The notes below the pieces were generated by a model, which saw nothing but the letters and a program-made list of their open reading frames with translations, made no database searches and was not told where the DNA came from. A DNA stretch of 64,000 bases. Origin: Bifidobacterium pullorum DSM 20433 (GTDB lineage: Bacteria > Actinomycetota > Actinomycetes > Actinomycetales > Bifidobacteriaceae). The translations under genes were made by a program, and so were the position numbers. Positions 19,841 through 34,421 of the stretch are shown here, one piece after another. The stretch spans positions 62,001-126,000 of the forward strand of contig NZ_JDUI01000001.1 of assembly GCF_000771405.1 (NCBI RefSeq). Reading direction: 5' to 3'. Position 1 is the first letter of the stretch. Each line of letters begins with the position of its first letter.

Positions 19841-21319
19841 ATGCCGCAGACATTCGATATCGTCGTCATTGGGGCGGGTCCCGGCGGGTACGCGACGGCG
19901 CTGCGTGCGGCGGAGCTGGGGTTGTCGGTCGCACTGGTGGAACGCGACGCCACGCTCGGCGGCACCTGTCTGAACCGCGGATGCATCCCCTCCAAGGCGC
20001 TGCTGACCGCCGCGCACACGATGCATACGGCAAAGTGGGCGTCGACCGCCGGCCTGCAGTTGCAGGTGACCGGATTCGATTTCGGCGCATTGCGCGACTA
20101 CCGGATGCGCGCCGTGGACACGATGGTCAAAGGTCTGGCCGGACTGGTGGCGCACCGCGGCATCATCGTGTTCCGGGGCGAAGCCGCGCTCGCCGACGCG
20201 CATCAGGTCGTCGTCGCCCCCTCCCCCGGCTGCGGGGCCGTGCTGCGGTACGCCAAGGCGGAGGTGGCGGAACCCGTAGGGGATTCGCTGCGACTGGACG
20301 CGGCGAACGTGGTACTGGCAACTGGCTCGCGTCCGCGTGCATTGCCGGGCGAACCGTTCCGCGGGGCGCTGATCGACTCCACGCAGGCGTTGGAGCAGGA
20401 CACGTTCCCGGACAGCGCGATCATCATCGGATCGGGGGCGATCGCCGTGGAATTCGCCTCCCTGTGGAGCCAGACCGGCTGCGAGGTCACGCTGCTGATC
20501 CGCAAGGACCGTGTGCTCTCCGGCTGGGACCGCCGCACCGCCACGACGCTGACGCGCGAGCTCAAACGGTCCGGCGTGAACGTGGTGACCCGCAGCCATG
20601 TGACGGCGGTGGAGACCGGCGTGAACCTCGGTGCCACCGTACGGTATACACGTGAGGGCGAGGACGGCGAGCAGCAGGCATATGCGCAGATTGTGCTGGC
20701 GGCCGTGGGGCGTGACCCGGTCACCGATTTCGACTGGATGGACGATGCCGGGATAGATCGGGATGGCCGAGGTTTCGTCGTCACCGACGCGATGGGACGG
20801 ACCTCGGCGCCGGGTGTGTGGGCGGTCGGCGATATCACGCCCGGGCATGCGCTGGCGCACCGCGCGTTCGAGCAGGGCATCGTCGTGGCGGAGGCGATCG
20901 CCGGATGCGATCCCCGACCGGTGGACGAGACCACGGTGCCGCAGATCGTGTTCTCGCTGCCCGAGGCGGCGAGCGTCGGCTTGACCGCGGATCAGGCGCG
21001 ATCCCGCGCCGATCTGGTCGATGTGCGCGAGACGCCGTATCCGATGATGGGCAATGCGCGCATGATGATGAGCGGGGCCGCGGGGTCGTTGTCCGTGGTC
21101 ACCGGCGCGGCCGCCGACCGGCCGGACGTCGAGCTGGTGCTCGGCGTGCACATGGTGGCGCCGGTCGCCAGCGACCTGATCGCCGAGGCGCAGCAGCTGG
21201 TCGGCAATCATGTGCCGCTCGCGCAGGCCGCGCGGCTCATCCATCCGCATCCGACATTCGCCGAGACCATGGGCGAGGCGCTGCTGAAGGCGGATGACCG
21301 TCCGTTGCACACACGGTAG
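19841..21319 (+). CDS. lpdA: dihydrolipoamide dehydrogenase-like flavoprotein disulfide reductase
   Basis: 492 residues. The FAD-binding GAGPGGYATA (11-20), redox disulfide C43/C48 in GGTCLNRGCIPSK, central NAD-binding IGSGAIAVEFASLW and C-terminal HPHPTFAETMGEA with the catalytic His-Glu pair are all present. By family it would oxidise dihydrolipoamide with NAD. TAGGAGG precedes the ATG, with a TATGCT -10 candidate 10 nt further up. No lipoyl-bearing or E1/E2 gene is nearby, and bifidobacteria use the phosphoketolase route, so the physiological partner is unclear. Confidence 0.88.
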   Translation: MPQTFDIVVIGAGPGGYATALRAAELGLSVALVERDATLGGTCLNRGCIPSKALLTAAHTMHTAKWASTAGLQLQVTGFDFGALRDYRMRAVDTMVKGLAGLVAHRGIIVFRGEAALADAHQVVVAPSPGCGAVLRYAKAEVAEPVGDSLRLDAANVVLATGSRPRALPGEPFRGALIDSTQALEQDTFPDSAIIIGSGAIAVEFASLWSQTGCEVTLLIRKDRVLSGWDRRTATTLTRELKRSGVNVVTRSHVTAVETGVNLGATVRYTREGEDGEQQAYAQIVLAAVGRDPVTDFDWMDDAGIDRDGRGFVVTDAMGRTSAPGVWAVGDITPGHALAHRAFEQGIVVAEAIAGCDPRPVDETTVPQIVFSLPEAASVGLTADQARSRADLVDVRETPYPMMGNARMMMSGAAGSLSVVTGAAADRPDVELVLGVHMVAPVASDLIAEAQQLVGNHVPLAQAARLIHPHPTFAETMGEALLKADDRPLHTR

Positions 21320-21391
21320 GCCGGCGATGTCGCCGTACTGCTAGACTAAGGGTCTAGTGTGTCCGTACAACGAGCGGAAGTGAGGATTCGC

Positions 21392-22177
21392 ATGGCGTCC
21401 AAGGACGAGAAGCCGCAGAAGAAGCAGAACCTGTTCAAGCAGATCGCACAGATCTACAAGTACACGTATGCCGACGACAAGCAGCTGCCGTGGCTGCTGG
21501 CCGGCGCATGGCTGGCCCCTGTGGTGGTGTTCGTGATTCTGGGTCTTGTGTTCCACTGGACGTGGCTGACCTGGATCTTCGTGATGATCATGGCCATCAT
21601 GATCGGCGCGCTGTTCGCCACCATGACCCTGACCAACCGTGCGGATCGCGTCGGCTATGCCCATCTGGAGGGCAAGCCCGGCGCCGCCGTCAGCGTGTTG
21701 CGCAACATCAGCAAGGCCGGCTTCAATTTCCCCGAGCAGCCGGTGTGGTTCGATGCCAAGACCAAGGACGCCATCTGGCGCGGCACCGGGTTCAACGGCA
21801 TCTATCTGCTCGGCGAGGGCGATTACGGCCGTGTGATGCGGGCCATGGACCGTCAGGAGCATGCGATCAAGGGCGTGACCGCCGGTTCGTCGATTCCGGT
21901 GTACCGCATCTGCGTGGGCTCCGGCGACAAGCAGGTCAAGCTCAAGGATCTGCGCAAGACCATCGTCAAGCAGAAGTCCTACGTGCCGTCGAACCATAAG
22001 AACAAGCTGATCGCCAAGATCCATCCGCGTTCCCGTTTCCTGCTCACGCAGCGTGAGCTGGACATCCTGAACGACCGTCTGCGTACGCTGCAGACCAAGC
22101 AGGGTCTGGGCATCCCGAAGGGCATCGACCCGACCCGCCCGCAGAAGATCAGCCGTCGCGCCATGCGTGGCCGCTGA
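21392..22177 (+). CDS. DUF4191 membrane protein
   Basis: 261 residues. The start is ATG 21392, with GTGAGG seven bases upstream; the upstream GTG-initiated extension lacks a site. A lysine-rich N-terminus precedes two transmembrane helices (about 40-85). A conserved cytoplasmic domain follows (LEGKPGAAVSVLRNI, FNGIYLLGEGD) with a basic C-terminus. It matches DUF4191, a widespread actinobacterial membrane protein of unknown role, usually next to lipoate or glutamine synthetase genes, as here. Confidence 0.82.
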   Translation: MASKDEKPQKKQNLFKQIAQIYKYTYADDKQLPWLLAGAWLAPVVVFVILGLVFHWTWLTWIFVMIMAIMIGALFATMTLTNRADRVGYAHLEGKPGAAVSVLRNISKAGFNFPEQPVWFDAKTKDAIWRGTGFNGIYLLGEGDYGRVMRAMDRQEHAIKGVTAGSSIPVYRICVGSGDKQVKLKDLRKTIVKQKSYVPSNHKNKLIAKIHPRSRFLLTQRELDILNDRLRTLQTKQGLGIPKGIDPTRPQKISRRAMRGR

Positions 22178-22196
22178 CCTGGCGCAGATCTCATGC

Positions 22197-22231
22197 ATGG
22201 AAAGAGCCGCCCGATGGGCGGCTCTTTCCAT
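22197..22231. terminator. bidirectional terminator between DUF4191 and copA
   Basis: ATGGAAAGAGCCGCCC (22197-22212) and its exact inverse complement (22216-22231) form a 16-bp stem with a 3-nt loop. It lies between two convergent genes and could stop transcription from both sides. Confidence 0.8.
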
Positions 22232-22295
22232 ATCCTCTGCCGTTCATTCCCCGCCGGTCCGCCCGGCCGGGATCGACGGCAAGCGCGAAAACCGG

Positions 22296-24971
<2,676 letters not shown>

Positions 24972-25075
24972 CGTCCGCGTCTCCTCTCATACCTTCGACG
25001 ACCGTGTCTGATAACAACATAGCATCCGCACACCTGCCGTCAGCCGGCGGCGAATCCCTCTCATGGTGCACTTAT

Positions 25076-25128
25076 GAAACATTCCCGTAACCCAATGGGC
25101 GCGTAACCGAAACCATTTCTTCTACACT
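25076..25128 (+). promoter_or_regulatory. glnA promoter with possible GlnR-like site
   Basis: A TACACT -10 candidate is at 25123-25128. Upstream, GAAAC-N6-GTAAC (25076-25091) has the half-site form and spacing of actinobacterial GlnR boxes. A second GTAAC and GAAAC occur at 25103-25113, but with irregular spacing. No regulator gene is nearby. Confidence 0.4.
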
Positions 25129-25166
25129 TGGAACTCGTAACCATCTCATGCGAAAGGAGCGGTCCA

Positions 25167-26603
25167 GTGACTGCACTGCAAACCAAGGCCGATGCCGAGG
25201 CCCTGATCAACAAGGAAGGCGTGGAATACGTCTCCGTCCGATTCACCGACCTCATCGGCGTCCAGCAGCACTTCAACGTGCCCGCAAGCGAATTCCTCAA
25301 GGACGCCTTCGACGAGGGCATGCCGTTCGACGGTTCCTCGGTGGAGGGCTTCCAGGCCATCAACGAATCCGATATGAAGCTCATCCCGGATGTCGAAACC
25401 GCCTACATCGATCCGTTCCGCAAGCACAAGACCCTCAACGTGGCGTTCTCGATCGTCGATCCGCTGACCGACGAACCGTATTCGCGCGACCCGCGCCAGG
25501 TGGCCGCCAAGGCCGAGGCCTATCTGAAAGCCACCGGCATCGCCGACACCGCCTGCTTCGCCCCGGAGGCCGAGTTCTTCCTGTTCGACAAGGTGCGCTT
25601 CGAGAACACGATGCAGCGTTCGTTCTACGAGGTCGACTCCATCGAGGCCCCGTGGAACACCGGCAACGACGTGGAAGAGGACGGCACCCCGAACATCGGC
25701 TTCAAGAACCGCGTCAAGCGCGGCTACTTCCCGGTGCCGCCGTGCGACCATTACCAGGATCTGCGCGACGACATGGTCGCCAACCTGCAGAAGGTCGGCC
25801 TGATCCTGGAACGCGCGCACCACGAGGTCGGCGGCGCCGGCCAGCAGGAGATCAACTACCGCTTCAACACGCTGCAGCACGCCGGCGACGATCTGATGAA
25901 GTTCAAGTACGTGATCCACGAGACCGCCTTCCTGGCGGGCAAGGCCGCCACCTTCATGCCCAAGCCGATCGCCGGCGACAACGGCACCGGCATGCACTGC
26001 CACCAGTCGCTGTGGAAGGACGGCAAGCCGCTGTTCTACAGCGAGCAGGGCTACGGCGGCCTGTCCGACATCGCCCGCTGGTACATCGGCGGTCTGATCA
26101 AGCACTCCTCGTCGGTGCTGGCGTTCACCAACCCGTCGCTGAACTCGTACCACCGTCTGGTCCCCGGCTTTGAGGCCCCGGTCAACCTGGTGTACTCGGC
26201 CCGCAACCGTTCGGCCGCCATCCGCATCCCGCTCGCCGGCACCTCGCCGGCCGCCAAGCGCATCGAGTTCCGTGCGCCGGATCCGTCCTGCAACCCGTTC
26301 CTGGCGTTCTCGGCCCAGCTCATGGCCGGTCTGGATGGCATCCTCAACCACATCGAGCCGCCGGCACCGATCGACAAGGACCTGTACGAGCTGCCGCCGG
26401 AAGAGCATGCGGGCATCAAGCAGGTGCCGGGCTCGCTGTCCGAGGCGCTCGACGCGCTCGAGGAGGACAACGACTTCCTGACCGCCGGTGACGTGTTCAC
26501 CGAGGACCTCATCGAGACGTGGATCGACCTGAAGCGCGGCGAGATCGACCAGGCCCGCCTGTGCCCGACCCCGCTGGAGTACGAGCTCTACTTCCACATC
26601 TGA
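25167..26603 (+). CDS. glnA: glutamine synthetase, type I
   Basis: 478 residues. The start is GTG at 25167, 7 nt after AAAGGAG. It forms glutamine from glutamate and ammonia with ATP and assembles as a dodecamer. Visible are the FDGSSVEGF loop, metal ligands in APEAEFFLF and [14 protein letters not shown]/ammonia-site [10 protein letters not shown], and arginines in NRSAAIRIP and [10 protein letters not shown]. The tyrosine in DLYELPPEE sits where GSI-beta enzymes are adenylylated, so activity may be controlled by GlnE. It is transcribed alone and followed by a strong terminator. Confidence 0.95.
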   Translation: MTALQTKADAEALINKEGVEYVSVRFTDLIGVQQHFNVPASEFLKDAFDEGMPFDGSSVEGFQAINESDMKLIPDVETAYIDPFRKHKTLNVAFSIVDPLTDEPYSRDPRQVAAKAEAYLKATGIADTACFAPEAEFFLFDKVRFENTMQRSFYEVDSIEAPWNTGNDVEEDGTPNIGFKNRVKRGYFPVPPCDHYQDLRDDMVANLQKVGLILERAHHEVGGAGQQEINYRFNTLQHAGDDLMKFKYVIHETAFLAGKAATFMPKPIAGDNGTGMHCHQSLWKDGKPLFYSEQGYGGLSDIARWYIGGLIKHSSSVLAFTNPSLNSYHRLVPGFEAPVNLVYSARNRSAAIRIPLAGTSPAAKRIEFRAPDPSCNPFLAFSAQLMAGLDGILNHIEPPAPIDKDLYELPPEEHAGIKQVPGSLSEALDALEEDNDFLTAGDVFTEDLIETWIDLKRGEIDQARLCPTPLEYELYFHI

Positions 26604-26625
26604 GTTTGGCTTGATGAGCTAACTT

Positions 26626-26656
26626 GGGCCCCGGCTGGCTGGCCGGGGCCCTCTTG
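26626..26656 (+). terminator. glnA terminator
   Basis: GGGCCCCGGC (26626-26635) and its inverse complement (26642-26651) form a 10-bp stem with a 6-nt loop, followed by TCTTGT. It lies 22 bp after the glnA stop and also near the end of the convergent ABC-F gene. Confidence 0.75.
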
Positions 26657-26668
26657 TATGCCCGCGTC

Positions 26669-28315
26669 TTATGCGGCAACCCGTTCGATGAACCATCGCT
26701 CGTGCGAGACGACGACCAGCGCGCCGGGATACTCGGCGAGCACCCTGGCGAGCGCCTCCTTGGATTCCAGATCCAAGTGGTTGGTCGGCTCGTCCATCAC
26801 GATCAGTTCCGGCCGGTCCAGCAGCCCCAGGCAGAGCAGCAATTTGCGCAGCTCGCCGGGCGAGGGACTCTCCCCCGCCAGCAGCTTGTCCGGGTCGGCG
26901 TTCAATTGGGCGTAGGACGAGAGCACCCGTGCACGGTCCCTGGCCGGCAGTCCCGCCAGCTGGGCCACCGCACGCCGCGCGTCGTCGTCGGTGGTGTTCT
27001 GGACGATGGTCAGCGTCCGCACGTCGGCGGCCGCCCGCAACAGCGCCCGGATGATTGTGGACTTGCCCAGCCCGTTCGGCCCGGTCAGGCCGATATGATC
27101 GCGCGGGCCGACGCTCAGCAGCGGGATGCGCACGCCCATGATGCCTCCGGCACGGTCATGGTCGTCGCCTTCCGCCGAGATGCGCCACACGCCGCCATCG
27201 ACGTGCAGATGCGAGCACATCCCCACGCTATCGGATGAACCATCCGGACGCGGTGTCCGGCCATTCGCCACCGTCGCGCCATCGTCGACGATCGCCGCAT
27301 CCCCGAATCTCACGACGCCCGGCCCGATCCGCATCAGTTCCGCGCGATGGCTGGGCGCGGCATCCATCCAGATGTCGCCGTCGTATCGCTTGGCGGCGAC
27401 GCTCAGCGACGCGACCCTGCGCTCGGCGGCGGCGATGCGACCGTCCAACTGGGCATAGGCCCGTGACGCGCCGGAGTCCAGACTCGTCGCCTTGGCCAAG
27501 TGCAGGGCGCCACGCGCATCATGGTCCTTCGGGTCGATGCGCCGGCCGCCCTTGTCCCTGGCCGCGTTCACATGCTGCACCTGCTGGAAGCGGTCGGCCT
27601 GCGCGGCGCGCAGTCGCTCGTGCTCGCGGCGGGCGGACCGCAGCAGGCCGGCGTCACGCTCGTCGTTGGCCCGTCGCTGGGCGCTGGCCTGCGTATAGCC
27701 GCCCTGATAGACGTTGGACACGGTCACGTTGCGATGGCCGATGTGTCTGCGTTCGAACATCATGCACCGTCCGCAGGTGGCGTCGATCAGGTCGACGTCG
27801 TGCGAGATGAGGATGCCGATGCCGCGGAATCCGGCCATGGCTTTCGCGATGGCGCTGCGGGTCGGCTCGTCCACGTGGTTGGTCGGTTCGTCGAGCACCA
27901 ACACGTCGGGCTGCCTGGCCAGGGCGCAGGCGACCTGCACGCGTTTGGCCTCGCCGCCGGAGAGCGTGGCATAGCGATACAGCCAGCCGTCGTCGAGGTC
28001 CAACGCCTGTCTGACCGCCATGGCCTCGGGCGACCAGTCGGCGGCGAAGTCCTCAAGGTTGTCGGGAACGTCGTCGGTCGACTGCGGGCAGGTGGCGATG
28101 ATCAGGTTTCTTGGATTCGGCGATACACTCCCCGAGTCGGGGGCAAGACGTCCGACCGCGATGGCGGCCAGGGTCGATTTGCCGATGCCGTTGTCGCCGA
28201 GGACGGCGGTCCATCCCCGCGGGAAGGAGACGGAGATGTCCTCGAACAGCGGATCGGGGGCTCCCGGATAGGTGAAACCGATATGGGATAACGTCAGCAT
28301 GATGGGTTGCGCCAT
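26669..28315 (-). CDS. ABC-F subfamily ATP-binding protein
   Basis: 548 residues. The start is ATG 28315, with AGAGGA five bases upstream. Two ATPase domains have no membrane part. Domain 1 has GDNGIGKST, LSGGEAKRVQ and LDEPTNHVD; domain 2 has GPNGLGKST, a weakened signature SPGELRKLLL and MDEPTNHLD. The linker is Arg/Gln-rich and helical, as in ABC-F proteins that enter the ribosomal E site, and an insertion of about 100 residues precedes the second Walker A. It could be a translation factor or an antibiotic-protection protein. The leader region favours regulated expression. Confidence 0.85.
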   Translation of the reverse strand: MAQPIMLTLSHIGFTYPGAPDPLFEDISVSFPRGWTAVLGDNGIGKSTLAAIAVGRLAPDSGSVSPNPRNLIIATCPQSTDDVPDNLEDFAADWSPEAMAVRQALDLDDGWLYRYATLSGGEAKRVQVACALARQPDVLVLDEPTNHVDEPTRSAIAKAMAGFRGIGILISHDVDLIDATCGRCMMFERRHIGHRNVTVSNVYQGGYTQASAQRRANDERDAGLLRSARREHERLRAAQADRFQQVQHVNAARDKGGRRIDPKDHDARGALHLAKATSLDSGASRAYAQLDGRIAAAERRVASLSVAAKRYDGDIWMDAAPSHRAELMRIGPGVVRFGDAAIVDDGATVANGRTPRPDGSSDSVGMCSHLHVDGGVWRISAEGDDHDRAGGIMGVRIPLLSVGPRDHIGLTGPNGLGKSTIIRALLRAAADVRTLTIVQNTTDDDARRAVAQLAGLPARDRARVLSSYAQLNADPDKLLAGESPSPGELRKLLLCLGLLDRPELIVMDEPTNHLDLESKEALARVLAEYPGALVVVSHERWFIERVAA

Positions 28316-28430
28316 GATGTTCCTCTCAGGCGCGCCGCGAACGGATACGACCAATGGCGACTGCTGAAGGCATAGGATGGGTGCGGCGGCGCGCCTCAAT
28401 GCGCATCGCCATCCGCAACAGTCATCCTAT
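28316..28430 (-). promoter_or_regulatory. leader of ABC-F gene with small ORF and hairpin
   Basis: Read on the minus strand, a 26-codon ORF (28406 to 28326, starting MRIEARRR and rich in Arg) ends 10 nt before the ABC-F ATG. Inside it, GGCGCGCCGC (28386-28395) and GCGGCGCGCC (28329-28338) form a perfect 10-bp stem whose 3' arm abuts the ribosome-binding site. A second possible 9-codon ORF (28425-28396) stops right at the first arm. This resembles ribosome-mediated attenuation, but neither small ORF has a strong ribosome-binding site. Confidence 0.45.
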
Positions 28431-28514
28431 CGGCTGAGCAATGTCCCGAACATCCTTCCGTGAGGCCTCCTTGGCATATGGGGAGACCGTCCTGCATATC
28501 CGCCGCCCAGTATA

Positions 28515-28534
28515 GCGGTTGACGGCGCAACCGC
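28515..28534 (-). terminator. weak hairpin after mrp
   Basis: GCGGTTG (28515-28521) pairs with CAACCGC (28528-28534), 7 bp with a 6-nt loop, just downstream of the mrp stop and without a T-run. The rest of the 28431-28543 spacer shows nothing else recognisable. Confidence 0.35.
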
Positions 28535-28543
28535 CAACTCCGG

Positions 28544-29641
28544 CTAGTCCATCAGCCGTTCGGCCACGGACTTGAAGATGCGGCCCAGGCCGTCCGTCCT
28601 CAGGGAGCCGTCCCTGTTGAGCACGGCGGGACGCCCCGACTCGCCGGTCTCGCGGATCTCCGGGACCAGCGGCAGCTGGCCCATCAGCGGCACCTCATAG
28701 CCCAGGGCGCGCGTCAGTTGGTCGGAGACGCGCTCGCCGCCGCCGTTGCCGAAGATCTCCAGCCGCTCGCCCTTGTGCTCGAACCAGCTCATGTTCTCGA
28801 CCACGCCGCGCACCTTCATCGGCACCTGCAGCGCGACCAGTCCGGAACGCACCGCCACGTCGGAGGCGCTGGGCTGTGGCGTGGTGACGACCACGAGTTC
28901 CGCGTTCGGCAGGGTCTGCGCCACCGAGATTGCCATATCGCCGGTGCCGGGCGCCAGGTCGAGCAGCAGCACGTCCGGTTCGCCCCACCATACGTCGGAC
29001 AGGAACTGTTCCAGCGAACGCTGCAGCCTGGGCCCGCGCCACAGGATCGCCCGGTCCGCGCCGGCGAACATGCCGATCGAAATGAGTTTGACGCCCCAGG
29101 CGGTCACCGGCATCAGCATGCCGTTGAGATTGGTCGGCTGACTGGTCACGCCGAACAGACTCGGCAGGGAGAATCCGTAGATGTCGGCGTCGATGGCGGC
29201 CGTATCGTATCCGAGCGCCGCGAACGTGGCGGCCAGGTTCGCTGTGACCGACGATTTGCCAACGCCGCCCTTGCCGGAGGCGACGGCGAAGATGCGGGTC
29301 TTGCTGCCCGGCTTGGTGAATGGGTTCTGCCGGCGTTCCGCCTTGAGCCCGGCCACAAGCGCCGCGAGTTTGTCGTCGTCCATCGTGGAGACCTCGACGT
29401 GCGGGATGAGGTCGGCGTCCGGATAGGAGGCGACGGCCGCGTTGATCCTGCGGGTGATCGTCTCCGCCAGCGGGCACCCTTCGACGGTGAGCTCCACGTG
29501 TACGGTCACGTCATAGGCGCCGTCCGAGGCGGGCGTGACCTCGATTGCCGGAATCATGCCCAGTTCGGTGACCGACCGGCCGAGTTCGGGGTCGATGACC
29601 TTGCTCAGACGGTCGTAGATGTCGGCTTCGATCCGTTCCAT
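28544..29641 (-). CDS. mrp: Mrp/ApbC-family iron-sulfur carrier ATPase
   Basis: 365 residues. The N-terminal MIP18/DUF59 domain (about 1-90, with VEGCPLAETI) is fused to a ParA-type ATPase with the deviant P-loop GKGGVGKSS and the LDLAPGTGD switch. The family carries or inserts [4Fe-4S] clusters. The region after ENMSW, where many Mrp proteins have a CxxC cluster-binding pair, reads FEHKGERLEIFG and lacks both cysteines. Cluster binding, if any, must use other residues. AAGGAGG precedes the ATG. It is monocistronic. Confidence 0.88.
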   Translation of the reverse strand: MERIEADIYDRLSKVIDPELGRSVTELGMIPAIEVTPASDGAYDVTVHVELTVEGCPLAETITRRINAAVASYPDADLIPHVEVSTMDDDKLAALVAGLKAERRQNPFTKPGSKTRIFAVASGKGGVGKSSVTANLAATFAALGYDTAAIDADIYGFSLPSLFGVTSQPTNLNGMLMPVTAWGVKLISIGMFAGADRAILWRGPRLQRSLEQFLSDVWWGEPDVLLLDLAPGTGDMAISVAQTLPNAELVVVTTPQPSASDVAVRSGLVALQVPMKVRGVVENMSWFEHKGERLEIFGNGGGERVSDQLTRALGYEVPLMGQLPLVPEIRETGESGRPAVLNRDGSLRTDGLGRIFKSVAERLMD

Positions 29642-29757
29642 GGCTCCTCCTTGCGTCGGCCGTTGCTTGGGTTTGCTTCCACCCTAGCGTGCGATCGCAC
29701 GCCATGCCAGAGCGGCGCCCGCCGTGTCGGGCGGTCCGGCGGGCGTCCGGCATCGGC

Positions 29758-31446
29758 TCACTCGAAGCAGTAGGCGGTCACGATCGGCTCTCGGCCGGTG
29801 GTGACGTCGGTGAAGTATTCATACAGGCTGATGCCAAGCATGCTGCCGCCCAGGTTGACCACATTCGCGAACCCGTGCCCCTGCAGCAGGCGGACCGCAT
29901 TGTAGCTGGTCTGGGAGGAACGGCAGTTCAGATACACCGGCCGGTCCGTCGGGATCTCGTCCAGCCGCGCGCGCATCTGCGTGAGCGGGATGTTGACCGC
30001 CCCCTTGAGGTGTCCCTTGGCGAAGGCGCCGGGTTCGCGCACGTCGATGATCGTGGCGCCGGATTCCACGAGTTCGCGCGCCTGGCTCACGTGCGTCTGC
30101 CGGTAGTCGCCGCCCAGCAGGTTGCCGGCCACGAGCGCGGCCACGTTGACCGGATCCTTGGCGTTGGAGAACGGCGGCGCGTAGCACAGTTCCAGATCGC
30201 GCAGGTCATCCACGACGGCGCCGAACTTGATGGCCGTGGCCACCACGTCGATGCGTTTGGCGGCGTCGCCCTGCCCGATCGCCTGCGCGCCGAGCACGCG
30301 TCCGGTCGGCACCTCGAAGATGAGTTTGACGTGCAGCGGCCGCGAGTCGGGCATCAACGAGACCTTGTCCTGCGGGATGACGTACGCGTAGTCGTAGCGC
30401 AGGCCCTCCCGCTCGCACTGCGCGGCGGTCAGGCCGGTACCGGCCGCGTTCCATTCGAACACCCTGATGCAGTTGGATCCGATATAGCCGGTGTTGCGCA
30501 CGGCGCGTCCGCAGATGTGGTCGGCGACCTGCCGCGCCTGCTTCTGCGCGGGGCCGGCCAGCTGTAGCATCATCGGGCGGTGGGTCAGTGCGTTCACGAC
30601 CTCGATGGCGTCTCCGATCGCGTAGATGTCGGGGTCGTTCGTCCGGTAGGAGGCGTCGGTCAGGATCGCCCCGCGCTCGTTCACGTCCAGTCCGGCCTCG
30701 GCGGCGAGCGCCGTGTCCGGCCGGATGCCGACGGCCATGACGACGGCTTCGCCTTCGACGCGTCGTCCGGAGGCCAGGGTCAGGTCGTTGCCGTCGAACC
30801 GTGAGACCTGGTCGTTGACGATGAGGTTGACGCCGTGGTCGAGCATGGCCTTGTGCAGGATCTGGACCATGTCGTGGTCGAAGGTCGTCAGGATCTGGGG
30901 CGCGGCCTCCACCAGCGAGACCTGGTAGCCGGCCTCGACGAGGTTGACGGCGGTCTCCACGCCGATGAACCCGCCGCCGACCACACTGACCCGGCTAACG
31001 CCGCGTTCGTTCAGAAACGTGTGCAGGCGGTCGACGTCGGTGACGGTTTTCAGTGTGAACACGTCGGCCTGGTCGATGCCGGGGATGGGCGGGACGATGG
31101 CCCGTGCGCCCGGCGAGAGGATGAGTGTGTCGTAGGACTCGTCGTACTCGGCGCCGTCGTTGAGGTTCCTGACGTGCACGGTGTGCGCGGCGCGGTCGAT
31201 GGCGACGGCCTCGCTGTTGACGCGGGCGTCGATATGGTACCTGGCGGCGAACGCCTGCGGGGTCATCATGACGAGCTTGTCCGTGGCGTCGACGGTGCCG
31301 CTCAGCCGGAACGGCAGGCTGCAGTTGGAGAACGAGACGTGCGGGCCCTTGTCGAGCATGACGATTTCGGCCCGCTCGTCCAGCCGACGCAGACGTGTCG
31401 CCGCGGTAGCGCCTCCCGCCACGCCTCCGATGATCACGACCTTCAT
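29758..31446 (-). CDS. CoA-disulfide-reductase-type flavoprotein with C-terminal rhodanese domain
   Basis: 562 residues. The start is ATG 31446 after AAGGAGG. Residues 1-445 form a pyridine-nucleotide disulfide oxidoreductase: FAD motif IGGVAGGATAA, single active cysteine in SFSNCSLPFRLSG, NAD(P) motif VVGGGFIGVE, and FAD-binding IYAIGDA. Residues about 460-555 are a rhodanese domain with the catalytic cysteine in YLNCRSSQTS. Family members reduce CoA disulfide, CoA persulfide or polysulfide; some act as NADH oxidases. It probably belongs to thiol/sulfane-sulfur homeostasis. No operon partners. Confidence 0.87.
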   Translation of the reverse strand: MKVVIIGGVAGGATAATRLRRLDERAEIVMLDKGPHVSFSNCSLPFRLSGTVDATDKLVMMTPQAFAARYHIDARVNSEAVAIDRAAHTVHVRNLNDGAEYDESYDTLILSPGARAIVPPIPGIDQADVFTLKTVTDVDRLHTFLNERGVSRVSVVGGGFIGVETAVNLVEAGYQVSLVEAAPQILTTFDHDMVQILHKAMLDHGVNLIVNDQVSRFDGNDLTLASGRRVEGEAVVMAVGIRPDTALAAEAGLDVNERGAILTDASYRTNDPDIYAIGDAIEVVNALTHRPMMLQLAGPAQKQARQVADHICGRAVRNTGYIGSNCIRVFEWNAAGTGLTAAQCEREGLRYDYAYVIPQDKVSLMPDSRPLHVKLIFEVPTGRVLGAQAIGQGDAAKRIDVVATAIKFGAVVDDLRDLELCYAPPFSNAKDPVNVAALVAGNLLGGDYRQTHVSQARELVESGATIIDVREPGAFAKGHLKGAVNIPLTQMRARLDEIPTDRPVYLNCRSSQTSYNAVRLLQGHGFANVVNLGGSMLGISLYEYFTDVTTGREPIVTAYCFE

Positions 31447-31572
31447 GGCAACCTCCTTGCACACCATGGGCTCATCCTGCGAGCCGACGTATTCCTTCAG
31501 CATAACCGGCGAGAATCGGCCGCGGCGGCGGGCCGCACCGAATCGACCCATCCGGCGCGCCACCTACGGCGG

Positions 31573-34341
<2,769 letters not shown>

Positions 34342-34421
34342 CTAGACTGCTATGCTCATTCGATTCTACCGGCCGCCGCCTTCCACCCCGTCGAAACCGG
34401 ATGGCCCCGGCCCGGCGGCCT

